Below are positions 1-12,600 of a DNA stretch of 64,000 nt, in pieces. Origin of the DNA: Puffinus mauretanicus (taxonomy: Eukaryota > Chordata > Aves > Procellariiformes > Procellariidae); the NCBI GenBank assembly GCA_023333565.1, contig JAJKFH010002646.1, forward strand, positions 2,046,001 through 2,110,000. Direction: 5' to 3'. How positions within the stretch are numbered: position 1 is the first letter of the stretch; every line of letters starts with the position of its first letter. The notes beneath the pieces are model-generated. The model was given only the letters and a program-made list of their open reading frames with translations, was not told the origin of the DNA and did not search any database. Made by a program: the position numbers and the translations under genes.

Positions 1-1250
1 CAGACATCATCCCAGCCTGCAAAAATACTCAAAGAAACCAAATACAGGTATACATATTTTCAAGCCCTAACCACCATTTTTCATTTTCCACCTCCGCATT
101 TCCACAAATTTGTTTTATTGTACATATAAAAATCTTACATTTGCCCCTGAAAGACCTTAAATCCACTAAGTTCAAGTCTTTGAGCCGGACCTCTTTCTTT
201 TTCTGCCAAGAATCTGGAGTTTCTTTTCTGGTTGCCAATAATTATTCTGTTCCTGTAGACAAAGACGTAAATCCGTGCTGTTCTCCATTTAGATTTGTCT
301 TTAAAAATTCCATGGGGACTTCAGGGGAAAACTTTCCATTCGGTTTGTCTCTGGAGTTTCCTGAACTGACAGTTCAGACATCAATTTGTCTTTAATATTC
401 TTCATTTTTGATACTTTTTCTCCCCCACTTGGAAAAGCTTAGCAGTTCATAGAAAAATCTTACCAGATATTTTCCATTGAACTTCTTTTGTCCTCCGAGT
501 TTCAGTCCTGCTGCCTTCCTATCCTAACCAAGCCATACTACACAGTGAGTTCACATAGCTCTAACCAAATCTCCGAGCTAAAGAGCAGCAAAGCCTCACT
601 GAAGAGCATTTGGGCTAACACACACACATCTCTGCAGGAGAGAAAAACATTAAGTATAGGTGAAAACACACTGTCAGAATAAAGTTTGCCCCTGGAAGTA
701 TCAGAAGATAGATCTTTGTTAGCAGTAGAGCTTGTGTCCCAAGGTGTAGTATCACCAAGCACCCCTCAGTTTGGGTACTTGCTGAGACTTTTAGAGCATG
801 CAAACTTCAGCAATGCTGATCACAAAAGGCAGCTGACACTTTTCACTTTTAACAGGGAAAGTAGGTGATAAATACCCTAAGGAGAGCCCTTTCCTGGGGC
901 CCGAGGGGAGGCACTGCAATGGTCATCAGAAGGGCTAGGATCTTCAGAAGTCAACATGACAGACTTCTAGCCATGAACAGGAGTGGCTGTGGGATTTTTC
1001 ATGAGCGTCAGGACTTTTCAGTGAAGCGCAGACAAGTTTGGTCACTCCTGTTTTTGCAAACCTATACGCTGTGACACACACCTACTCTGAGTGGCAACAG
1101 AGACAACTGGTTTTGTCACTTTTGATTTCAAAGGCTGTATGCTACGCACCATTACCCCAAGGCAATAAAACATGATCTATTTCAATCTAGATTTGATCTG
1201 CTCTTCCATGCAGGCAGCACAAAGCATATTGTAGTATTTCATCAATTAAA
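1..1250. other. Non-coding stretch, no gene seen
   Basis: Both strands are broken by frequent stops and the open frames are all under 90 codons and overlap each other. I see no repeat family, RNA gene or splice-bounded coding block. It is probably intronic or intergenic. Confidence 0.6.
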
Positions 1251-1385
1251 ATCATAGAATCATTGAATCATTTGGGTTAGAAAAGACCTTTAAGATCATC
1301 GAGTCCAACTGTAAATATTACACTGCCAAGTCCACCACTAAACTATGTCCCTAAGTGCCACATCTACACGTCTTTTAAATACCTC
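1251..1385 (-). mobile_element. CR1 LINE, short 3' end fragment
   Basis: Read on the minus strand, this is the last part of a CR1 element: the end of the ORF2 region, the short 3' untranslated region and a tail of about two degenerate copies of the ATTCTATG-type octamer at 1251-1270. It matches the corresponding 3' end of the copy at 3376-4092 along nearly its whole length, with scattered substitutions and a few-base insertion. CR1 copies in birds are usually 5'-truncated like this because target-primed reverse transcription starts at the 3' end. The fragment has no coding capacity. The octamer tail fixes the orientation. Confidence 0.9.
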
Positions 1386-3375
1386 ACATTAAATTGCACG
1401 TAGTCAAGCTGCAAGATCTTAATTAGCAGCTCCATTAATATCAATGCAGTGAGTATGGTCACTGCTAAGGAAAAAAAAAAAAATCTACCACTGTGTATAT
1501 TTCATCTATACTTTGTGAACTAAGCATAATCTAGTGGCATCTTAACATCCTTACAAAACTGTTTGCAAGCCATGCAAGTTGCACAAAGTTCAACTATTTA
1601 CAAAGTTCACAGCTATAGAGAGCCATTTATTTCTAGGCAAGGAACAGAACATGAATTTCACAGAGCCTGGATTATTTCATTTGTCAGCATCAACCTATCC
1701 TTGCCCATCAGAGCTGAGTTATTTTAGCAATGCTTTTTCAGAACACCTGAGCCAGCAGGTGCTTTAGGCTATACAGAAAAAACTGGAGAAAGGCAGCCTT
1801 CAAATGATGCAAAGCCCAGAAGTCCTTAGTTGGTGGCAATGCTCAGTGTATTTCTGCTGAACTAAGTAATGAAACAGGGTCAGCTGGACCCTCCCGTAGC
1901 CTAAGACCCAGGGTCTCAGAAAGTGGGGCGAGGCTGGCTTGGAGCTGACTTCTGTGCTGCCATAGCTAGGCAGCTCTCAATATGCTGGCTGCCTGGGTAT
2001 GACTGTAAAACTGTGGGCTGCCCTGTAAGCACACACTTAAAACCTGCTGTATGCCCGGTTGGCAGCCGTGGGAGGACAGCATCACAACAGAGGCACAAGA
2101 AGGAGCTCTTAGCAGCCTTTAAGATAACCCTGCATTAGGTCTTGTAATAAGCACATCCTTTCCGCTTCCCCAGCGGTACAGCCGAGCAGCGCAATCTAAA
2201 TCATAGTGAAAGGCTGGAACACAATGAGACAAACTAGCTTGTGATGGTGTGATCTCTCACTGCAAAGAGAGAGACTCCTAAACAACGTGGGGTTCCACAT
2301 TTACACAGAAAGCATCATCTTCTTTCACACAGAAGAAAATGAAGCACAGAGAATCTATCCAAAGCCAGGATTAGAGCCCATCTTTCTGCAGTATTATTTT
2401 AACAGCTTAGTAACAGGACCAAGGCAGCAACAAAAATCCCCTATTAACTGTAGGAGTTACAAAACTGGATCCTCTTGTGGAGTGGAGTCAGTGTTGCAAA
2501 CGTAAGGCTTAGGTGACACAGCCTCACTCTACTCTCCCTTTTGGAGAGTTAAATAAGGTGTAATTTAGCTATCATATTACACTATTTAAAATAAGCAAGC
2601 TCTTAGCTTCTCTTCTGAGGTACTTCGTAGTTATAGACTGCGATGCTTAGTTGAAGTTTGCTTATTATATAAAGTGGTTGCTACAAAAGCGTATTTCCAT
2701 TTAATTCACACTAACATCCTTAAAACCAAAGGTCAAAAATAAGGAAACAAAAGCCTAACTGTAGCTAAGTAGGTCTTGGATGGAGCCCAGAGCTGACAAG
2801 AACCAGAAGTTTCACAAAAGAAAAGAAGCTTCAGCTTTTGCATTCTGTTTAATTAAATGTACTGTGAGACTCAGTTTACAAAAAAAAGGTTTTTAAAAAA
2901 CAGAACCTAATTTTGAAGAAAATCTGAATCAAACAAAAAAAAAAGTTTGCTCAGATTTTAAGTTAACGTATTTTTAAGCTTTAAAAATCCTTATTTCCAT
3001 ATGAATGCATATTTGTATCGCAGATGTTCCACACCTGTTTGCATTTTGCAGAAGGACAGTTGCTTTTACATGTTTTTATCTCAATCACAGCACAGAGAAA
3101 ATTCAAATCTAGAATCCTGTCTCTCATTTCAGGGGCAGTTATGACTGAAGTCCACATAATGTGTTTTTCTTCTCCTCTTTCATTCAAAGCAGACTCTTTT
3201 TTTATCTTCTTCAATTTAGATATAGGTCTTCAAAGTAGAGTAGCTTGTCATAGACCTTTAAATTCTCCTGCACTGAATTAGAATCAGTGACAGTGAGATT
3301 AACTGCATAAAAAAGAACTTGACTTTTGTATAAGCATCAAGGACAATTGCTGCTCTCTTTCACTTATCATCAACA
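1386..3375. other. Non-coding stretch, no gene seen
   Basis: AT-rich sequence with A/T runs (for example 2880-2945) and only short overlapping open frames on both strands. No exon, RNA gene or recognisable repeat is visible apart from the flanking CR1 copies. Confidence 0.55.
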
Positions 3376-4092
3376 TTACCCCATGCAACGCTACAGGCTT
3401 GGGGAAGAGTGGCTGGAAAGCTGCCCAGAGGAAAAGGACCTGGGGCTGTTGGTCGACAGCCGGCTGAACATGAGCCAGCAGTGTGCCCAGGTGGCCAAGA
3501 AGGCCGATGGCATCCGGGCTTGTATCAGAAATAGTGTGGCCAGCAGGAGTAGGGAAGTGATTGTCCCCCTGTACTCGGCACTGGTGAGGCCGCACCTCGA
3601 ATACTGTGTTCAGTTTTGGGCCCCTCACTACAAGAAAGACGTTGCCCCCAAAGAGCAGTGAAGCTGGTGAAGGGTCTAGAGCACAAGTCCTGTGAGGAAC
3701 GGCTGAGGGAACTGGGGTTGTTTAGTCTGGAGAAGAGGAGGCTGAGGGGAGACCTCACTCTCTACAACTACCTGAAAGGAGGTTGTAGCGAGGTGGGTGT
3801 CAGTCTGTTCTCCCAAGTAACAAGTGGTAAGATGAGAGGAAATGGCCTCAAGTTGCATGAGGGGAGATTTAGATTGGATATTAGGAAAAAATTTCTTCAC
3901 CAAAAGGGTTGTCAAGCATTGGAACAGGCTGCCCAGGGCAGTGGTTGAGTCACCATCCCTGGAGGTATTTCAAAGATGTGTAGATGTGGTGCTTAGGGAC
4001 ATGGTTTAGTGGTGGACTTGGCAGTTAGGTTAACAGTTGGACTTGATGATCTTAAAGGTCTTTTCCAACCTAAATGATTCTATGATTCTATC
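3376..4092 (+). mobile_element. CR1 LINE, 5'-truncated copy
   Basis: This is the 3' part of a CR1 retrotransposon: the C-terminal end of ORF2, a short 3' untranslated region and the octamer tail (ATTCTATG-type repeats, 4074-4090). The copy is more GC-rich than its surroundings. The intact element encodes an endonuclease and reverse transcriptase that copy the RNA into the genome; this copy keeps only the region downstream of the catalytic domain and is dead. The 5' boundary near 3376 is where CR1-like coding begins and is good to perhaps ten bases. I did not find convincing target-site duplications. Confidence 0.93.
3383..3948 (+). pseudogene. Broken C-terminal end of CR1 ORF2
   Basis: Two overlapping frames together cover the C-terminal tail of CR1 ORF2. 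The first, 3383-3661, carries the family motifs [16 protein letters not shown] and [19 protein letters not shown]. It then loses a short segment just after the YKKD motif (around 3640-3655) and stops at 3659-3661. The second frame, ending at 3948, resumes with [27 protein letters not shown] and FRLDIRKKF, all typical of CR1. The family norm is one continuous reading frame, so this copy has a deletion with frameshift. It lacks the endonuclease and the catalytic reverse-transcriptase motifs because of 5' truncation, so it can have no enzymatic function. Confidence 0.88.
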
Positions 4093-7000
4093 AAGGAAGT
4101 GTTTACACTTAAAATCAACAGTGTATTTTTTTTCCCCCCTTTGGATGACAAGTCAGTCACCTCTCTTCCCCCTTCACCTCTCCTTTCCCTCACTAGCAGC
4201 TCTTTGAAACTTTTAATACTATGTTTTTCTAGTATTTCACTTGTAAACCTCAAGGTCAGGTTGCAGTCTCCAAGCATGCAACAGCTCTGCCCAAGGACTT
4301 CCACATAATCTTTTCTCCCACAATCACTTCCTATATTACCAAAACTGGATGTTAGGCAATTACCTAGCAGGACTATGTAATCAAAAATGTACCTTAAAAA
4401 AAAAAAAGGAAAAAAAATTCTGCTTCACCTGTGTTAAGAGTTTAGAGGGAGAAAATTACAATACCTAAACTTAAGTTTAGAAATAAGGAAACATGATAAT
4501 AAGAACTACCCTCCTCTTCCTCATTAAAAAAAAAAAACAAACCATAATCAACGCAGCATGTTGAGCTTAACATGCAAGATACTGTCCCGGGTGTGCCAAA
4601 AATCACTTGGAGCAAGTCACTTTTGCATCTTGGCAGAAACGCCCTTCAAGAAAAAAAAAAGCCCATGCCTACAGTCAGCAATTTCCCACAGATGACTTGC
4701 TGTGGTAGCTATCCAGATTACCTCTCCATGGACCCAATCCAAAGCTCATTACTGGCAACAGGCTTTTGAAGCAGCCCTGTATGTTTTTTCACAATGGGAA
4801 AGCTCTATATTTAATTGATAGACTGGAAAGAATCTTAAACTCTTTGAAGTCTGAGATTAACAACAGAAAAGGACACAACATTTGCCTTTGGTTTGGCAAG
4901 TGATACCTGGGGGAAAAAAAACACTCTGTGATCTAGAAATAATGCAATTTATACAATGTTCAGTATGGTGCAAGTACATCAAAGGATACTTTTACAATTA
5001 AAGGTATGGAGGTAGCAAAATTACTGGTTGCTCCCTATTACCAACACAATTTAGTTATTAGACTTCACAAACAAATCTTTCAAAGAGAAGCATGAATGGC
5101 GTTCAAAAAATGAAAAATTTTAATTAAACAATTTTATCTCAATTTATTTTAGCACCATGCTTGCAATTGCGTTCAAACAGCATTAACAGAAGAATTTAAT
5201 AAATAAAATACAAAATCCTGTAATGTCACCATTTTACTGTTTTAGGATTTTATAATCTATTTAGAATAAACTCTGTTCTAGCTCTTCAGAAAAGTGGCCA
5301 TATTTGAAGAATTAGCATTTTCAGTAGCATTTTAGGCCACAGCACAGTGGTGGAGTAAGCCATTACTCAGCTGATCCACATAAAAGCTGTTTTGCTTATT
5401 TAGTTTTCAGTGGGGTCAAGCCACTGAATTAGCTCACAGTTTAAACAAATATTACTGTCAGCACAAGTAAAAGGGCAAGAAAGCGTGGCCAAGGAAGAAT
5501 GTACGAGAAAGACTCCAACAGTCCCAACTTACCCTGATGAAACTGAAGCTGGAACTTCATTATTAAATGCATAAATAGGTAATGCTAAATATAGAGAAGT
5601 TTTTCCAATAGACACAAAATAACGATTCCAAACCTAAAGCAAATCTAAATAAGAATAATATAAAAAACCACACCCCACAAATTCAGGATGTTATCTCCTT
5701 TCACGAAGTTGTCTTTCCTCAACAGCATAGCCTACAATCAGTATTGTCATGCAGTGGAGGATGTAACTGTCTGCTCCATCACCCTCAAAAATATCTCTCT
5801 GCCAAGGGAACCACGTGTATTAGGAAATGCTACCCTCTATCGTTTGACTAGTCTGAACAGCTAATATCTCCTTAAACCGATCATTTTAGGAGGCTAACTC
5901 TGCTTTTCTTAGAAATTACTACACAAATCATGAGTTAAAAAAACCCGTAAATCTGAAGCGCTGGTGTTTGTTACTGCACAGCCAGACCTCAACCTTCTTT
6001 TCACTCATCAACTTAGTCCTTGGCTACAGCTCTCTAACGGGCCCTGTGACTCTGGCTTCCCCTCCAATTCCTTTTTCCAAAAGGAAGACAAGCCAGAGCC
6101 TGAAAAATAATTATTGCTTCAAATAACTGACTTTTTTTTTTTAGCTCTGCCTAACAGTCTGAATTCTTTTGTCCATTTTGTAGAAGTACTACTTCAAATC
6201 CTTACACGATTTTTTATTATTCTCCTGTTGTCTTCCCACTCCCATCACTTACAGAACCCTGATATTTAAACTCTTAGAACAGCCCTTATTTCAAAGATTT
6301 TATATTTAAATGCCTTTGCTAAAAAGCTGAAGCAGCAGGATCTGAAGACGATTGCTATTGCAAATAGAGCTAGAAGGTGATCTTTGAATTCAACTGTATT
6401 ATGAAAAATTTCTTAGAGAGCACAAAGGGTGTCCCCTCCCACATATAAGAAAAAAAAGAGGGGAACAATATTCTTTCTGCCAAAGTCACTGCTTAAGAAG
6501 AGCTGCAAAACTACACTTCATGAGGATTTAGACCATGCCAGCAGGATAACAGATTTAAAAGGAAAATTTTTTTTTTCAGCTTATTCTGTATTTAAAATGA
6601 GCAGCTCTACTTGGCTAACAGCAAATAGAATGAAAGAAACACAAGGAGGAAGAGGAAGATTGCCAAGACAAAGTACAAAGAATAGTACAGTCTGGGGGGC
6701 AAGTGGCAGGGAACAGCAAGTGGAAAACATAAGGTTTTCCATAACCTTTGTATCTTTAATTCAGTTAATTTAGAGATGGAGTTAATCAGTGTTGACACCT
6801 CTGAATTTCTTCGAAAATAAACTGAAATTTGAAGTCCCCTAGAACCTTTTTGCCTTCTGACCTCTGTTTCTAGCCCTTTTGGGTAGGAAACGAGAATTGA
6901 GTGAATCTTAGAAAACAAGAACCAAACATTTAAGGATGATTTTAATTAAATACACTACTGATGTGTTAACCTGAGGATGTCTACACTGTAACTTGTATGT

Positions 7001-7485
7001 ACCACCACCTATAAACAAACAATGCGACAGGTCTGTTTTAATCAATGCTTAAGGGTGAAAGTATTGTAATGTATTATTGCTACTATTTAAGTTTTTCTCA
7101 AGCCAGCAGTGCAGCTAAAGCATATTGTAAGGCCCTTCTGACCTCGGTCAGAACACGAGACACTGATTACCTCATATAATGCTACTATTTATTTTCTGAC
7201 ACCATAACGTAAAATATGAAATACAGGTTGTCAGAAATACAATCAACACAGAGATCACAATATTCCATCCTTGTCCTCCGGACGATTTCCAAGGCAGGGA
7301 GAGTAAACAGCCTTCTCCCAGCTTTATTAGTTTCCACAGCTGAGAGTGTAGGATGTTTACAGTACCTGTCACTCAGAGCTCTTGAAAACAGACCAAGTGT
7401 CAGCAGACCTCATCACTGATGGCCAGAAACATGCAGATGTCAAGTAAAGGAAAAAAAAAAACCCATACCCATGACTATCTTATAC
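4093..7485. other. Non-coding stretch, no gene seen
   Basis: AT-rich with several A-runs (4396-4428, 4526-4540, 6555-6578). All open frames are short and uncharacteristic. Minus-strand AATAAA hexamers exist, but such hexamers are common in AT-rich DNA. Nothing here is supported as a gene. Confidence 0.5.
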
Positions 7486-7665
7486 CATGTGAATCCCAAT
7501 CAATGTTAAGTCCTTTGTGCACAAGTTGGGAGGTGTAGAAAAGAAGTTCAAAATAAAGCTGAGCTTCAGCATCTCCAGAGGACAGCCACTGTTATTGCCA
7601 CCGTGGTATTGCAAGGCTTCCTGCCAGTTCACTCCAAAGTACTCCTGAACGTCTTGAAGTTGTGC
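7486..7665 (-). other. Candidate exon of a minus-strand gene
   Basis: On the minus strand a strong acceptor (pyrimidine tract CCTCTCTTTTCTGCAG ending at 7666) precedes 180 bases that are open in one frame from the first base. The frame gives 60 codons, starting AQLQDVQEYFGVNWQEALQY. A usable donor, ATG|GTATAAG, follows at 7486/7485. If the donor is not used the frame ends one codon later at a TAA, so this could also be a terminal coding exon. I do not recognise the protein. A second frame is open over the first part but stops near 7592. Being open over 60 codons is only modest evidence, because chance gives this often when three frames are allowed. Confidence 0.25.
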
Positions 7666-9654
7666 CTGCAGAAAAGAGAGGATTCACCATTTTAATGAGC
7701 GCCCATAAATATACTAACAAACGAACCGTCAAGCAGAAAAATTGTATTTGCATTCCACAAGTAAAAGCCGTCATGTAATTTTTCCAAAGGACTGGAAGCT
7801 TTTAACACAATTTAAAAGCAATATCCTAGAGTGCTGGCTTAGAGCAATGCCTACAATATCTGGCTTATTTTTAATTATCAGAGGAATGATGGTTCTGGGA
7901 CACCTTTGAATACTGTGAGGGAAAGGATACTTTTAAAGACACAGCTTGGTAAATTTAAGAGTTCAGTTATACAACAAGAGATGACTTAACAGCATTCTAG
8001 CTATGTTTGAGATTATATTTTCCTCTCAGAAAGAGATTAAGTATTCAGTTTCCTTAAATATATCACCTCTAAGGGAAAAGGAAAAAACAAAATAAAAAAT
8101 GAGAATCTAATCATAAATAACAAAAAGGTTTTCTCATGAAGAACAAAAGCCAAAATCCTCAGAAGAGAAAAAGTTCCAGTTAAACAGGTTTTAGTACAAG
8201 AAACACTTTGGGACAAGATTAGTAATAGTTTCTACTTTAAAAAACAATGTATGTGCAAAAAAACATGTGCAAGTGACTGGGGACCTGAATCGTCTTACAG
8301 AATCACAGCAACCTACTTTAAGAAAAGTTAATTTGCTATTGAAAAGGCAGAGGAGCTTTATCGGAGAACTTAACCCATAGAAGGGTTGCCCCAGTACTGG
8401 TACTGTTCTCACCATTATATGAACTTTGGGCATAAAGTACGTTTCAGTTGGACCAAAGTAACTGTACAATTTTCTCCTCTACCATTACCTGCATCTCATT
8501 CCACTACTTCTGAAAAATCAGGCCACATATCTAAAAGCCCAGTTCTTGCAGTCACAAAAATCCCCGGTGGGAATCCCTTTGGTGAAGACAGCAGTAGGAG
8601 AGGGAAAGAGGGGGACTATGTAATAGTATGCCCCACTTTACCATTCATAAGAAGGCCTCGAGATTTGCAGGAGCCTGAAAAGTTGGATTAAATCTGAAGA
8701 TACAGATCACCTTCACCTTACAGTCTGCTGCAAAATAATATGAACTGCAAGGGCAAAGGAGGCAAAAATTGGAAGAATGAAAGGGTTTTCTTCTCAAGCT
8801 GTCTGCCCTGAATAAATCAGCTTTCTGGTCAGCAGCTAAACAACTTACGCTAGTTCTGCGCTCAGAAGATGCATTTCTCCTAAAAAAACTCCACCAATTT
8901 TACATGTTGACTGGGGCCATGGGTTGGATCTCTCTAAAGACACACAGTGGAAGAGGGAAATCCCTGTCCTTTAATCAAGCAGCCAAGCCAGTCAGAGTGA
9001 CAGGTAACCCTGCAAGAAACAGAATAGCCTGGTGTTGGCTCAACAATGAATTCAGCAGCAGAAACAAAAGCATAAAGTGCAGAAAGAAAATCACGGAGCT
9101 GCACCCTCAGAGCAAGAAAAAGGAGTAAATCTCAGAATAATCCAGGTGTGAACACATCTCAGGAGGTCACCTACTCCCAGCCCCTGCTGGGCTTCAAAGT
9201 CCCATGTGAACAGCTGCTAGAGACCTTGTATTTCTCATTCAATGTTTTCGAGATTAAGTATGATTTGCAGAAGGCACTTCAACCCTTTACAAGAGAGAGC
9301 AGAAAAATAATATTGTGATAGTCGCTGACTGAATTTACCACAGTATTCTCAACCTTTGGCAGACAGGCATCTGATATTTCTATTGTTAACAGATCCTATT
9401 TTGATCCTTTAAGGGCTATGAAGTTTTTTTTATACTCAAGTGATCAATCATGATATCATCTTGATTTGCATCTTTTATTACTGTTGGTTAGAACTTCTAT
9501 TTACTATTATTTTATTTTCCCTGTACAAGTCAAACTTCAGGGCTTCAAATCAGACAGTTGACTTTGAAAATGTTAACCTATGTTAGACCCTCTAACATTA
9601 AAACAGTTTTCCCAAGTTTAATACATGGAAACTAAATGGAAACAAAAAAATTAC
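7666..9654. other. Non-coding stretch, probable intron
   Basis: No repeat family, RNA gene or exon-like block is visible. Open frames are short and overlapping. It lies between two weak minus-strand exon candidates. Confidence 0.45.
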
Positions 9655-9679
9655 CTCCCCCCAATAATCCAGTATGTCC
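9655..9679 (-). other. Possible 25-base microexon, minus strand
   Basis: On the minus strand nine T residues and TTAG at 9680 form an acceptor. It is followed by 25 bases and a donor GAG|GTAATT at 9655/9654. Read as one leftover base plus eight codons it encodes DILDYWGE. It fits in frame between the exon-1 donor at 45963 (two leftover bases) and the 7486-7665 block (starting at a codon boundary). The phase fit is suggestive, but 25 bases is short enough for coincidence, since long T-runs followed by AG are common here. Confidence 0.12.
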
Positions 9680-12600
9680 CTAAGGCAAAAAAAAACCCCA
9701 AACTATGTAAATTCAGAGAGCATGGATATTGTATTTGCTAAAAAGAAAGTAGCAGGAAAAACTCCAAAATGTCTGCTTTGGCTTTTTTCTATAGCAACAA
9801 AGAATTCCGCTTTCAAAATAAGCCAATGAACTATTGGAGCTGTTGGCCTCATATCTAAGACAATTTATGAGAGCCAGTGCAATAACAGGCAACATACTGT
9901 CAGCATACACAGGAAGAAAACTTGTCAAGGCAAATGATGCAGTGACAAGGAAATACTCAAACAGATGAAGGAAAAACAATCCAGAAATTCAGAACAAGAA
10001 AAATCAGAATAAAAACTAAGCAATGTATTATTGTCTCATACTATTATGGAATCCCAAACACTTTTGAGACTTACTATATGTTCTTCGGTTTCAGCATTTA
10101 AATGAATGATACCAGTGATTTAGGACTTTAAAAGTCAGTTTTGCATATATATTTCAGATATGCTTCCCATCAGACAGTCATAACAACTTCAAACAATTTA
10201 AGGAAATCTTCTGGTAAGAATTGCATTTATACTCAACACAGTAATTCTTATTCTGAAGGGCCTACATTCAAAACAAGCGACAGGAGAACATGACAGCAAT
10301 GAAATGATTATGTTAAGCACAGGTCCAGTATATTTCTAACTACTTCTCTATTGACTGCCTTTGACTTCCAAATCAATTCAGGTGACTATTTTATTTTAAC
10401 CAATATTTACAAAGTCTGAATGATGCTTCTAAGGTGAGATACGTGGGGAAGTTACAAACATCACATCCCTTGGTAGGGCCAAAATAGATGCCTACCACTT
10501 GCTAGACACAGTTCCTCATCTATGTCTAGGTACTCAGATACCAGAAAAAAAAACCCAACCAAACCCACCAGCTTTCATTGCAAAGCATATTCTTCTATAG
10601 TGTCTGAGAAGAAATAAAGCTGGTGATTTGCCAGCAAGTCCTGCACAAAGCTAGGCTAAAATTCTGCAGCTGAGGGAGTTAATGGAAGTCGCTACCTGTA
10701 CAGATAGCCACATGGGTGATCATGGTCTCAGCAAAGCTATCACAACAGTAAGGATAAACTATAATACAGAGAGTTATGAAGGAAGCAGCTGCTAAAAGAA
10801 TGTAGTGCAACAACAAAAACCAACAACCCCAAAACCCAACTGAAGCACTGCCCTGCCGTCACCTGGAAGGAAAAGATCCTGAATTGCACAATACAGGCCA
10901 CACGATAAAGAGACCGCAGTCATTCATTTTTCATTTCACAACGAAGCACCAAAGGGAAGGACTGAAAAGAAAACCTATTCTCTTCCCTTTTTAGCAAGTC
11001 AGATATTTGATTTCTTATGATGACAAGAAGTTGGGTGCCAACATACACAAATTACTCACTGCTTACTTTATAGAATATTTGTTGTAATCAAGAACCACTC
11101 AATTATATCACCCAACAGTAGATGACTGGAAAATAAAGAAAAATTACCCTTAGTTTGTAAACAGGGAGAAAATTATATATAGTGTGAGGTATAACACTTT
11201 TATAACCTTGTCAGATTAGCTGACATCCTGCTACTTTTCATGTAGTGTAGCCCTCTGAAAAAGCTCATCTTTCTGCTACCTCTGCATCAGACACACCATT
11301 AAAATGGGGGAAAGTATTACTGAATATTATGGATATTATGGCATTAGCAAAACTAATGAGGCACTATTTACATGGTAAGCCCTCTTATACTGCTTTTTAC
11401 AAATGAAAAAAGTTCAAAACAGTCTCCAAAACCTTCCTCAAAATTCATGTAGAATGCACACAGGGAAGGCTAATCTGCCTACAAAGAGGCTAACTGATCC
11501 ACCTGCAGTGACCCTCCTGAGGGGCAAAATACTTGTGCTGTATCCCTCTCCTGAACACACACAGCTTAAAAAACAGCAGGCCCAGGGAAAACTTCAAGGT
11601 ATGTAAAACTCTTCCTTCCTTGCCAGGTGGACTCCTGGAGTAAAGACTGTGTGGTCTTTACATTTGGAGATATATCCCAAATTACCTCTTTCACTGACCT
11701 GCCACCCCTCAAAAAGCAACATCTAAAGTTCAACAGCCATGTCAATTTGAAGTAAGAATTGCGATTTGGACTTGGGAAGAAGCAGGCAAAGTGGTAGGCA
11801 TTCTTAGAGCTTAGCTAGAGTCTGGTGGGTCCCCCTTCATATGTCTCCATCCTTACATGGTAGCTGTGAAGACCACAATCCTCTCACTTCTGCTGTTTTC
11901 CCACTACATGAAGCAGCATTTCCCTCAAAATTGCCAAGTTTTTCTTCTCACCTGCCTGCTCCTGGAAGGGGGCACAGCTTCAGTGAACAATTTCTGGTCC
12001 TGGTAACAATGATTTGTTATCGACTTTCTCCAAAAACCCTGTCATAGTTATAAGATTACTTCAAGCCTATGCCAATGAATTCTATGTTTTCTCCTGTCCT
12101 GATCATTCTGTGTTACATTTTAGATACATGCACTGATATATCTGGCTATGTAAGGAGGAACCCCAGGGTCTCTGTCTGATGGGGAAGACCTAAAAATGGA
12201 GGTGGATCTCAGGGCTCTGCTTCAGCAACTGCATGTGCCATTGGCTTTGAAGAAAGAAAACTATCCCATTCATTTCCTTCATGAGCCTTGCAGCTCTTTG
12301 AAGGGAGGGGAAAAAACATAAAATAATAAAAATGTTTCCTTTCCCATGTAACTGCTATAAGACACACACAGAATTAAAAAAAAAAAAATCTGAAATTAAA
12401 GTCCTTCGTACATTTTTAAACTAGCTAAGAAACATCAGTTTCAGCAATTTAAAACTTTTTTCCCCCCAGGAGTCAGAAGCAAGATAGTGCAAGAAGAACA
12501 GCCACCACATAGAAGCCACAAAATACAGTGGAACAGCCCAAAATCCAAAAGCAAGCAGACTGTAGGTAGGTAATTGCCTGGTCTTTGAATGAAAAACATT

